NCBI GenBank assembly: GCA_023245915.1
Contig: JAHFJK010000053.1
Location: 1-8,121, forward strand
DNA length: 8,121 nucleotides
Origin: Candidatus Doudnabacteria bacterium
GTDB lineage: Bacteria; Patescibacteriota; Doudnabacteria; UBA920
Direction: 5' to 3'
The stretch's first letter is position 1; every line of letters starts with the position of its first letter. Positions 1 through 5,326 of this stretch are shown in pieces. Under the pieces are notes generated by a model that was given only the letters and a program-made list of their open reading frames with translations, was not told the origin of the DNA and did not search any database. The position numbers and the translations under genes were made by a program.

Positions 1-2131
1 CATTGGCAGAAGTTCCCAAAAGTTTAAAGCCAATTTTAGAAAGCTTTTTGGCTAAATTATTTGGCCGTTGCCCACCAACAGAAACAATTAACGAATGGGC
101 GTTTTCAAACTCATAAATATCAGCCACAGTTTCAAAGGAAAGATTCTCAAAATATAATCTGTCAGATATATCATAATCTGTCGACACCGTTTCCGGATTA
201 CAGTTAATAATAATGGATTGCTTTTTATGTCTCTTCAAAGCAATTGCTGCGTGAACACATGACCAGTCAAATTCCACCGACGAGCCTATATGATACGGAC
301 CACTGCCTAACACGGCCACAGCGTGATTTCCCAAAGGTTTAACATCGTTATGAGCGCCATGATAAGTCAAGTATAAATAGTTAGTTTGCGCGGGAACTTC
401 CCCGGCGAGCGTGTCGATTTGGAAGACTGATGGGAAAATTTTGTAAGATTTTCGTATTTGTCGTACATCAGTTTCACTTTTGCCCGCAAGCTGACCAATC
501 TTTTTGTCGGAAAAACCTAACTGCTTAAGATCAATCAGGTCTTCTTTATTTATAACCCCTCCCTGCCTCCCCTTTTGCAAAGAGGAGGAGCCGCGCTCTC
601 CCCCTCTTTTCAAAAGAGGGGGACGGGGGGAGTTTATTTTTTTGCCAAAATCCTTTTCAGCCTTAACTATATTTTCCAATCTATACAAAAACCACGGATC
701 AATCCCCGTCAATCGATAAATTTCATTTACAGACACCCCCGCATTAATAGCCGCGGCAACCGCAAAAATTCTTTTTGGCGTAGCTGTTGACAAAAATTGT
801 TTGATTTCTTTTTTATTGGTAAAGCCATTATCAGTAACACTTTCCGCTAAACCCGACTGCATACGAACGGCTTTTTGAATGGCTTCTTCAAAACTTCGGC
901 CAATAGCCATAACTTCCCCAACTGACTTCATGGCGCTGCCAATTTTTTCTTCTGCGCCTTTAAACTTTTCCAAATCCCATCTGGGCAGTTTTACTACTAT
1001 ATAATCCAAAGCTGGTTCAAAAAAACTTTGAGTTACTTTAGTAATTTTATTTTGTACTTCCAAAAGGCTCTTACCTAAGGCTAGTTTTGCCGCCACATAA
1101 GCCAACGGATAACCTGTAGCTTTAGATGCCAGGGCTGATGAACGAGACAGACGCGCATTTACTTCAATAACATAGTAATCCAGTTTTTTTGTCTTTGGGT
1201 TAGGATTTACCCCGTTAGAAGTCTGGCGCGCATCGCGCCAGCGGACGCCTTTAGGCGTCCGACTTCTAACGGGGTTAAGTGCATACTGCACATTACATTC
1301 GCCGATTATGCCTAAAGATTTTACGATTTTTATAGATGCCTCCCTAAGTCCGTGATATTCTTCGTTAGTTAAAGTCTGGCTAGGTGCCACCACAATGGAA
1401 TCACCAGTATGGATTCCCAAAGGATCGAAATTTTCCATATTACAAATTGTGGCAGTGTTGTTAAATTTATCGCGTACCACTTCATACTCTATTTCTTTAA
1501 AATGGCGGAGATATTTTTCTATTAGCACTTGCGGCGATACTGCTAATGCTCCCTCCACAATTTCCTTTAACTCCTTTGTGTTATGCGCCACCCCACTTTT
1601 TTGCCCGCCCAAAGCAAATGCTGCTCTAACCATTACTGGGAAGCCAATTTTTTTAGCTATTAATGCCGCTTTGTCGAATGTGGTTGCCGATCCGCTCGGC
1701 GGAACTGGGATGTTGATGGATTTGAGGTGGTCTGCAAACAGTTGCCTGTCCTCGGTCAGTTCAATAGATTTAACCGGCGTACCTAAAACAGCAACTCCAT
1801 ATTTTTTCAGCACTCCTGATTTTTGCAAAGCCAAACCACAGTTTAAAGCTGTTTGCCCGCCAAAGGAAAGAAAAATTCCGTCCGGCTTTTCTTTTTTTAT
1901 GACCTGCTCAACAAAATATGGGTTAACCGGCAAAAAATAAACTTCGTCCGCCAAAAATTTGGAAGTCTGGATGGTGGCGATGTTCGGGTTTATCAGGATG
2001 GTTTTAATTTTTTCTTCTTTTAAAGCTTTAATCGCCTGGCTGCCGGAATAGTCAAACTCCCCGGCTTCGCCGATCTTTAGCGCACCGGAACCTAGAACTA
2101 AAATTTTTCTGAATTTGATAGCCATATCCAT
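1..2131 (-). CDS. carB: Carbamoyl-phosphate synthetase large subunit, N-terminal 710 residues (cut by window edge)
   Basis: CarB makes carbamoyl phosphate from bicarbonate, two ATP and ammonia channelled from CarA, the first step of pyrimidine and arginine synthesis. The frame opens with KILVLGSGALKIGEAGEFDY and stays open to the left edge. It covers the first pre-ATP-grasp and ATP-grasp domains (about residues 8-440), the helical oligomerisation domain (GIDPWFLYRLENI, about 478-600) and the start of the second half (VLGSGPYHIGSSVEFDW, NCNPETVSTDYD). Residues Q282, E323 and N325 match the metal ligands of the first ATP-grasp. The sequence resembles the CPSase part of eukaryotic CAD and Bacteroidetes-type CarB more than E. 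coli CarB. Two palindromic elements add residues 288-312 and 500-526 in frame. ATGs at 2137, 2131 and 2125 are in frame; 2131 is chosen because it adjoins the repeat end, and none has a strong Shine-Dalgarno. It is the last gene seen of pyrC-carA-(GIY-YIG)-carB. Confidence 0.96.
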   Translation of the reverse strand, partial: MDMAIKFRKILVLGSGALKIGEAGEFDYSGSQAIKALKEEKIKTILINPNIATIQTSKFLADEVYFLPVNPYFVEQVIKKEKPDGIFLSFGGQTALNCGLALQKSGVLKKYGVAVLGTPVKSIELTEDRQLFADHLKSINIPVPPSGSATTFDKAALIAKKIGFPVMVRAAFALGGQKSGVAHNTKELKEIVEGALAVSPQVLIEKYLRHFKEIEYEVVRDKFNNTATICNMENFDPLGIHTGDSIVVAPSQTLTNEEYHGLREASIKIVKSLGIIGECNVQYALNPVRSRTPKGVRWRDARQTSNGVNPNPKTKKLDYYVIEVNARLSRSSALASKATGYPLAYVAAKLALGKSLLEVQNKITKVTQSFFEPALDYIVVKLPRWDLEKFKGAEEKIGSAMKSVGEVMAIGRSFEEAIQKAVRMQSGLAESVTDNGFTNKKEIKQFLSTATPKRIFAVAAAINAGVSVNEIYRLTGIDPWFLYRLENIVKAEKDFGKKINSPRPPLLKRGGERGSSSLQKGRQGGVINKEDLIDLKQLGFSDKKIGQLAGKSETDVRQIRKSYKIFPSVFQIDTLAGEVPAQTNYLYLTYHGAHNDVKPLGNHAVAVLGSGPYHIGSSVEFDWSCVHAAIALKRHKKQSIIINCNPETVSTDYDISDRLYFENLSFETVADIYEFENAHSLIVSVGGQRPNNLAKKLSKIGFKLLGTSAN
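554..634 (-). repeat. Palindromic element inserted in frame in carB (81 bp, 27 codons)
   Basis: The element is a double inverted repeat. One half holds a perfect 11-bp hairpin (600-610 against 612-622). The other half is an imperfect version of it (about 563-588), and the outer edges (aacccctccc at 554, ggggggagtt ending at 634) are complementary. It starts and ends on codon borders and encodes carB residues 500-526, rich in G, R, P, S and K. Related GC-rich blocks translating as PPLxKRGG-like strings are, from memory, dispersed repeats in many environmental bacterial genomes. CAD and other CarB proteins have only a short linker here, before the conserved LGFSDK segment. Confidence 0.85.
1196..1276 (-). 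repeat. Cruciform palindromic element inserted in frame in carB (25 codons)
   Basis: An outer perfect 15-bp inverted repeat (1209-1223 with 1261-1275, ACCCCGTTAGAAGTC) encloses two perfect hairpins: TGGCGCG/CGCGCCA (1224-1240) and CGGACGCCT/AGGCGTCCG (1242-1261). Together they form a three-arm, tRNA-like fold. The extra codons are 1196-1270, residues 288-312. An Asn-Pro pair occurs on both sides, consistent with a short target duplication. Removing 25 residues leaves 16 positions between Q282 and E323, close to the 14 in CAD and E. coli CarB. Confidence 0.88.
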
Positions 2132-2178
2132 TGTCATTCCGAGCGAGTTCGCCGCAGGCGGACGAGTCGAGGAATCTA
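2132..2178. repeat. Palindromic repeat, left flank of the GIY-YIG gene
   Basis: On the plus strand it begins TGTCATTCCGAG and ends GAGGAATCTA, with a central hairpin around CGCC-gca-GGCG. It is a diverged copy, in opposite orientation, of the repeat at 2482-2538; both have TGTCATYCC at the outer end and GATCTA/AATCTA at the inner end. It supplies the TAG stop of the nuclease gene and abuts the carB start (one candidate ATG, at 2137, lies inside it). Confidence 0.8.
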
Positions 2179-2475
2179 TTTTACGATTTCCCACTCAAGA
2201 CTTAAATCTTTAAAACTGGGATTCATTTGATTTATTAAGAATTCTTTCTTTTCTCTTCGCCACTTCTTTAATTGTTTTTCCCTTGATATTGCTGAAAGTA
2301 CATCATTGGTCTCTTCAAAATAAACTAACTTATGGCATTTATACTTCTTTGTAAATCCTTCTATTAGATCATGTTTGTGCTGATAAACTCTTTTTGCCAA
2401 ATCATGGGTTATACCTATGTACAAAACTCTGGTGTAGCTGGCCATCATGTAGACAAAATATTGCTTGACCTTCAT
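2176..2475 (-). CDS. Small GIY-YIG domain endonuclease-like protein (99 aa)
   Basis: This is a one-domain GIY-YIG protein of the COG2827 (YhbQ/UPF0213-like) group. Visible motifs: FVYMM (residues 7-11, in the GIY position), VLYIG (17-21), the catalytic-type Arg in DLAKRVYQHK (R29), and the metal-binding-type Glu in AISREKQLKKW (E66). The family cuts DNA through a single metal site, but cellular roles of the stand-alone small members are poorly known. An upstream ATG at 2568 would add 31 residues, but these only translate the flanking palindrome and overlap the end of carA. The ATG at 2475 starts exactly at the conserved domain and has GGAGGG 10 nt upstream, itself part of the repeat. The stop codon is also repeat-derived. 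The gene interrupts the carA-carB junction and has no obvious pyrimidine role; a passenger or mobility gene is likelier. Confidence 0.9.
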   Translation of the reverse strand: MKVKQYFVYMMASYTRVLYIGITHDLAKRVYQHKHDLIEGFTKKYKCHKLVYFEETNDVLSAISREKQLKKWRREKKEFLINQMNPSFKDLSLEWEIVK

Positions 2476-2481
2476 AAGTTT

Positions 2482-2538
2482 AGATCCCTCCACTCCCCCT
2501 CGACTCACTTCGTTCGCTCGGGGTCGGTCGGGATGACA
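2482..2538. repeat. Palindromic repeat, right flank of the GIY-YIG gene
   Basis: Read on the minus strand it begins TGTCATCCCGACC and ends GAGGGATCTA, so with the copy at 2132-2178 it brackets the nuclease gene as inverted repeats with TGTCAT at both outer ends. It begins 4 nt after the carA stop codon and provides the GGAGGG used as ribosome-binding site by the nuclease gene. Confidence 0.8.
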
Positions 2539-2542
2539 ATAA

Positions 2543-3658
2543 TTATATTTTTTCCAAAAAATAATCAAAAATCCAGTCTGTGTCTGTGGGGCCGGGCGTG
2601 GCTTCCGGGTGAAACTGCACTGACATAAAAGGCAAAGATTTATGGATAATTCCTTCGTTAGTCTTGTCGTTGGCGTTATAAAACCACTCTTTAAAGCCTT
2701 TGGGAATTTTGCCTACGGCAAAGCCGTGGTTTTGCGTCGTCAAATAAGCTTTTTTTGTGCCGCTAATTACTGCGGGCTGGTTTTGGCCGCGATGGCCGAA
2801 TTTTAATTTGTAGGTTGTTCCGCCAGCCGCGAGCGCTAATAGCTGATTTCCAAGACAAATACCAAGAGTTGGAATTTTTTTGCTGATGATATTTTTTACG
2901 TTTTCAATGGTGGCTTTGGCCATCATGGGGTCACCAGGACCATTGGAAATTACAATTCCATTTAATTTATTTTTTAGCTTCAAAGGATTAAAATCCCATG
3001 GCACGACAATTACTTTCAGGCCGCGTGATACTAATCTGCGAATAATATTTTGCTTTGCGCCGCAATCAATAAACGCAACGGCTTTTCGACCGTTGCCATA
3101 TATCTTAGGCTTGCTTATAGAAACCTCGGCCACCAGGTTGCGGAGGTTTGGGTCATCGAATCCTGTCATTGCGAGGAGTCCCGATTGCAATCGGGACGAC
3201 GAAGCAATCTCTTTTTTGAGATCGCCACGCCCCTTCGGGGCTCGCGATGACATTTCAGGAAATGTCATTTTTCCCAGCATTACCCCATGCTCCCGCAATT
3301 TCAAAGTCAAACCTCTGGTATCTTTAATTTCCAAAGCCGGCACACCCTCTTTTTTCAGCCATTGCTGCAGTGTTTGCTTAGATGAATAATGCGACGGCGT
3401 ATCTATATAATTGCCCACAATCAACCCCGAAACTTGCAGCTTGCCCGACTCCCAAAACTTCTTTTCCGGCACGCCATAATTGCCTATCAAAGGATAGGTA
3501 TAAACCAAAATTTGCCCGCGAAAAGAAGGGTCTGTCAAACTTTCAGGATAGCCCACCATACCCGTGGCAAACACCACTTCGCCAGCCGCTGATTTTTCAG
3601 CTCCAAAGCTTTTGCCCTCCCAAATCGATCCATCTTTTAAAATTAATTTGCCTTGCAT
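2543..3658 (-). CDS. carA: Carbamoyl-phosphate synthetase small (glutaminase) subunit
   Basis: CarA hydrolyses glutamine and passes ammonia to CarB. The 371-residue protein has the N-terminal CPSase small-chain domain (GEVVFATGMVGYPESLTDPS, 26-45; TYPLIGNYG, 54-62) and a class I glutamine amidotransferase domain (about 192-371). Triad: Cys268 in GICLGNQ, His350 and Glu352 in QFHPEAT; SNGPGDP (238-244) and TQNHGFAV (308-315) are also family motifs. The nucleophile motif reads GICLGNQ where GICLGHQ is common. As in carB, the sequence resembles the CAD-type glutaminase. Residues 136-165 are a 30-codon palindromic insert in the linker between the two domains; without it the length is 341. The gene lies 44 bp after pyrC with no clear Shine-Dalgarno; the start is the first ATG giving a normal N terminus. 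Confidence 0.97.
   Translation of the reverse strand: MQGKLILKDGSIWEGKSFGAEKSAAGEVVFATGMVGYPESLTDPSFRGQILVYTYPLIGNYGVPEKKFWESGKLQVSGLIVGNYIDTPSHYSSKQTLQQWLKKEGVPALEIKDTRGLTLKLREHGVMLGKMTFPEMSSRAPKGRGDLKKEIASSSRLQSGLLAMTGFDDPNLRNLVAEVSISKPKIYGNGRKAVAFIDCGAKQNIIRRLVSRGLKVIVVPWDFNPLKLKNKLNGIVISNGPGDPMMAKATIENVKNIISKKIPTLGICLGNQLLALAAGGTTYKLKFGHRGQNQPAVISGTKKAYLTTQNHGFAVGKIPKGFKEWFYNANDKTNEGIIHKSLPFMSVQFHPEATPGPTDTDWIFDYFLEKI
3164..3253 (-). repeat. Palindromic element inserted in frame in carA (90 bp, 30 codons)
   Basis: The ends are inverted (TGTCATTGCGAG at 3164, CTCGCGATGACA ending 3252). Inside are a perfect 20-bp palindrome (3179-3198, gtcccgattg then its complement) and a GCCCC-ttc-GGGGC hairpin (3228-3241). 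The block from 3253 down to 3164 is exactly 30 codons in the carA frame (residues 136-165). Just outside, ATGACATTT (3247-3255) pairs with AAATGTCAT (3260-3268), so the end may extend further. The TGTCAT termini match those of the repeats around the GIY-YIG gene. Confidence 0.88.
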
Positions 3659-3670
3659 AAATCATTAGTC

Positions 3671-3704
3671 AAATACTTCGATACTATATAGTATGATAGT
3701 ATTT
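3671..3704. repeat. AT-rich 34-bp palindrome between pyrC and carA
   Basis: AAATACT-tcg-ATACTAT (3671-3687) faces ATAGTAT-gat-AGTATTT (3688-3704); 14 of 17 positions pair. It overlaps the pyrC stop codon and fills most of the 44-bp gap to carA. It has no U tract, so it is not a classical terminator. It could be an mRNA-processing hairpin, an operator or another small palindromic repeat. Confidence 0.6.
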
Positions 3705-4926
3705 AGTTACGATTAATTGTCCCTTTAATAATTGTCACTGTTACAGATCCCGGAAACGTCACCCCTTCAAATTGTGACCAGCCTACCTTGGCTTTTAGCT
3801 TCGCTGCTTCCACGAAAGCCGGCTTTGTCATATCTACTATGGTCAAAGAGCCCGAATAACCCGCTGCAATTTTCCCATACTTATGCTTACTGAATTTATT
3901 AAAAAAATTTGCCGGATTCAAGCTGCAAACTCTTAAAATATCCTGGGGAGTAAATTTATGCTCCTGCATTAGCCATGTCGCAAAATTACCGTAAGTATCT
4001 AAATTCATCATGCCAGGTTCACCCTGTTGCTTTTCTTGTAAGGTGTGAGGAGCGTGGTCAGTAGCTAAATAGTCAATATCCCCTCTTTTTAAAGCTTCAA
4101 TTAACTCCAACCTTTCTTCTCTTGATTGCCTAATGGGAGGATTAACCGTAAAAATATTCCTGCTGTCGTTGTCTACCATGGCTTGGTCAAAATATAAATG
4201 ATGTGGTGTGACTTCTATACTAACCTTCACTCCTCGCTTTTTTGCGGCCAAAATCATTTGCAAACCTTGTTTGGTAGTGCAGTGGCAAATTTTTCCATTG
4301 AGCCCATGTTTTTCTATTAAATCTAGCACAAAATCAATTGCGTTAATTTCGGCTTCCGGGGGATGCTGTTGTCTGTGAGTCGGCTGATGTTTTAATCTTT
4401 CCATCATCACCGGATCTTCACAGTGAAAACTGACTTCTTGGCCATGATATTGCGAAACCACTCTTTCCATATCTTCAAAATTGTCAAATTCCAAATTACC
4501 CGGATATTTTACAGTGTAAACTTTATATGGGACAGTTTTGGTTAAAGGCTGGGTATTTTTCCCGATTCCGGCATAAAGTACAATTTCCACCGGGCTTTTT
4601 TGTGTCAACGCGTATTTTTCCTCATAACTTTTGTCATCTACTGGAGGCACAGTGTTATTGGGCATATCCGCAAACGCAACCACTCCCCCATTTATTGCGG
4701 CCTCGCCTGCGCTGACAAAATCTTCTTTATAATCCAAGGAATGGTCAACGCACTCACGCGCGTGAACATGCAGGTCAACAAAACCTGGAAAAATCAACTC
4801 ATCTTTCAAAACAATATCGGCTGTACCTGTTTCTTTCCCAACCGCTGATATTATTCCATCATTCCCAATTTCAATCCGGCCTCTGTAGGTTTTGTCTATA
4901 TTAACGATGTTGCCTTCTATGGTCAT
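3703..4926 (-). CDS. pyrC: Dihydroorotase
   Basis: The enzyme cyclises N-carbamoyl-aspartate to dihydroorotate, the third step of UMP synthesis. The 407-residue amidohydrolase has the first metal motif DLHVHARE (His53, His55), a Lys in YKVY (K135) at the position of the carboxylated lysine of CAD dihydroorotase, His168 in FHCEDP, His215 in CHCTT, and Asp290 in ATDHAPHT. PPEAE (189-193) and TPHHLYF (240-246) are also typical. Length and motifs fit the class I/CAD-like branch rather than the E. coli PyrC class II enzyme. The chosen ATG has AGGA eleven bases upstream and starts the metallohydrolase N-terminal beta domain. It is the first structural gene after the leader at 4990-5100, followed by carA. 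No aspartate transcarbamylase (pyrB) gene is visible in the window. Confidence 0.96.
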   Translation of the reverse strand: MTIEGNIVNIDKTYRGRIEIGNDGIISAVGKETGTADIVLKDELIFPGFVDLHVHARECVDHSLDYKEDFVSAGEAAINGGVVAFADMPNNTVPPVDDKSYEEKYALTQKSPVEIVLYAGIGKNTQPLTKTVPYKVYTVKYPGNLEFDNFEDMERVVSQYHGQEVSFHCEDPVMMERLKHQPTHRQQHPPEAEINAIDFVLDLIEKHGLNGKICHCTTKQGLQMILAAKKRGVKVSIEVTPHHLYFDQAMVDNDSRNIFTVNPPIRQSREERLELIEALKRGDIDYLATDHAPHTLQEKQQGEPGMMNLDTYGNFATWLMQEHKFTPQDILRVCSLNPANFFNKFSKHKYGKIAAGYSGSLTIVDMTKPAFVEAAKLKAKVGWSQFEGVTFPGSVTVTIIKGTINRN

Positions 4927-4943
4927 TGGTCTTTCCTAAACAT

Positions 4944-4971
4944 ACCCTCCTTCGCTGAAGCTTCGAAGGGT
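4944..4971. repeat. Short palindromic repeat just upstream of pyrC
   Basis: On the plus strand ACCCTCCTTCG is followed, after CTGAAG, by CTTCGAAGGGT; the outer ACCCT/AGGGT pair and the CTTCG/CGAAG arms can form a hairpin. It places GGAGGGT in the pyrC leader 18-25 nt before the pyrC start. The words CTTCGCT and GAAGCTT recur in the patch at 6724-6818, suggesting one family. Confidence 0.55.
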
Positions 4972-4989
4972 TATCCTCTATAATTATTA

Positions 4990-5079
4990 TTAATATAGTA
5001 GATAAAAAAACAGCCCCACGGCCTGGACAGGCTTGGGGCTGAAAAATATAAAATTAAAGCGGAGTTTAATATATGCCAT
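4990..5079 (-). CDS. Predicted attenuation leader peptide of the pyr operon (29 codons)
   Basis: This short ORF starts at an ATG with GAGG eight bases upstream, and its first codons read MAYIKLRFNFIFF. It then runs straight through both arms of the terminator hairpin and its T-run, ending at TAA (4990-4992), 64 bases before pyrC. The position is that of pyrL, the leader peptide of enterobacterial pyrBI: translation begins upstream of a U-rich stretch and would let a following ribosome melt the terminator when RNA polymerase slows for lack of UTP. The peptide need have no function of its own. No homology to PyrL is claimed; the case rests on layout. The ORF could be chance, but a ribosome-binding site plus a frame open across the whole hairpin is suggestive. 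Confidence 0.65.
   Translation of the reverse strand: MAYIKLRFNFIFFSPKPVQAVGLFFYLLY
5004..5041 (-). terminator. Intrinsic terminator (attenuator) in the pyr operon leader
   Basis: On the minus strand CAGCCCCA (5041-5034) pairs with TGGGGCTG (5018-5011) in an 8-bp stem. A 4-bp inner stem, GCCT/AGGC, is capped by GTCC, and seven T follow (5010-5004). There is no T-run on the plus-strand side, so it acts on minus-strand transcripts. The next minus-strand gene is pyrC, 78 bp on, and no minus-strand gene ends upstream, so it is best read as an attenuator. The 18 bases before it (5058-5041) contain 13 T. Confidence 0.85.
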
Positions 5080-5094
5080 TGGATTATCCTCAAT

Positions 5095-5123
5095 ACGATA
5101 ACAGTTTAAAAAAAATCTGTCAA
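5095..5123 (-). promoter_or_regulatory. Probable sigma70-type promoter of the pyr operon
   Basis: TTGACA (5123-5118) is separated by 17 bases from TATCGT (5100-5095) on the minus strand. The -35 is perfect; the -10 matches four of six. The predicted start, near 5088, would fall at the GAGG ribosome-binding site of the leader ORF. Either the start is a few bases earlier, or another -10 (for example with the second TTGACA at 5136-5131) is used. Confidence 0.6.
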
Positions 5124-5155
5124 TCGTTCGTGTCAATCGTTCGCGTTCGCGTTCG
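5118..5155. repeat. Tandem direct repeats between the divergent promoters
   Basis: The 13-mer TGTCAATCGTTCG occurs twice head to tail (5118-5130, 5131-5143), followed by two CGTTCG units (5144-5155) and directly by the -35 of the infC promoter. Each 13-mer carries a minus-strand TTGACA, so the pyr -35 box is duplicated. The array may be a regulator site or replication slippage. Confidence 0.85.
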
Positions 5156-5184
5156 TTGACAAAACCTGCCCACCCGGCTATAAT
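5156..5184 (+). promoter_or_regulatory. Consensus sigma70-type promoter of infC-rpmI-rplT
   Basis: TTGACA (5156-5161), a 17-base spacer and TATAAT (5179-5184) match the housekeeping consensus at all twelve positions. Transcription should start near 5191, giving an infC leader of about 136 nt. No other strong promoter precedes the three translation genes. Confidence 0.92.
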
Positions 5185-5205
5185 AAGCAGAGAAAATTAA
5201 GCCAA

Positions 5206-5309
5206 ACCCACACACCAAAGCCTTAATATTAGGAGTTTAGACTTAATTTTGATTTATTTAATTGATAACTAAAAACCACACATATAGTTTAATACTTTGG
5301 TGTGTGGGT
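5206..5309 (+). promoter_or_regulatory. Structured infC leader RNA with alternative helices
   Basis: ACCCACACACCAAAG (5206-5220) is a perfect 15-bp complement of 5295-5309 and encloses 74 nt. A second copy of CCACACA (5276-5282) could instead pair locally with TGTGTGG (5301-5307), so the 3' arm has two exclusive partners. The 3' arm ends 17 nt before the infC start. The loop contains AGGAG (5231-5235), a potential ribosome-binding site. In other bacteria infC-rpmI-rplT leaders are bound by L20 (Rfam L20_leader in Firmicutes); this one fits that role but is not recognisably that fold. Confidence 0.7.
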
Positions 5310-5326
5310 AAAATCCAAAATATTTA

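Noticed and set aside
504..790. Two plus-strand open frames of 71 codons
   Set aside because: They lie antisense to carB, pass through its palindromic insert, and have no ribosome-binding site or recognisable protein features.
1395..1940. Plus-strand open frame of 181 codons
   Set aside because: It is antisense to the well-conserved ATP-grasp part of carB; its sequence shows no family motif.
2476..2568. N-terminal 31-residue extension of the GIY-YIG protein from an ATG at 2568
   Set aside because: It translates the palindromic repeat, overlaps carA by 26 bp, and the conserved domain begins just after the ATG at 2475, which has its own ribosome-binding site.
554..3268. CRISPR array made of the several short repeats
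   Set aside because: The repeats differ in sequence, are palindromic, unevenly spaced and lie inside coding genes; there are no equal spacers and no cas genes.
2880..3389. Plus-strand open frame of 169 codons
   Set aside because: It is antisense to carA, including the palindromic insert; carA carries all expected catalytic motifs in the other strand.
5221..5273. Possible short leader ORF behind AGGAG in the infC leader (TTG or ATT start, ending TAA)
   Set aside because: The spacing to the TTG or ATT is long or start codon weak, and it is only seven or eight codons; not enough to call a gene.
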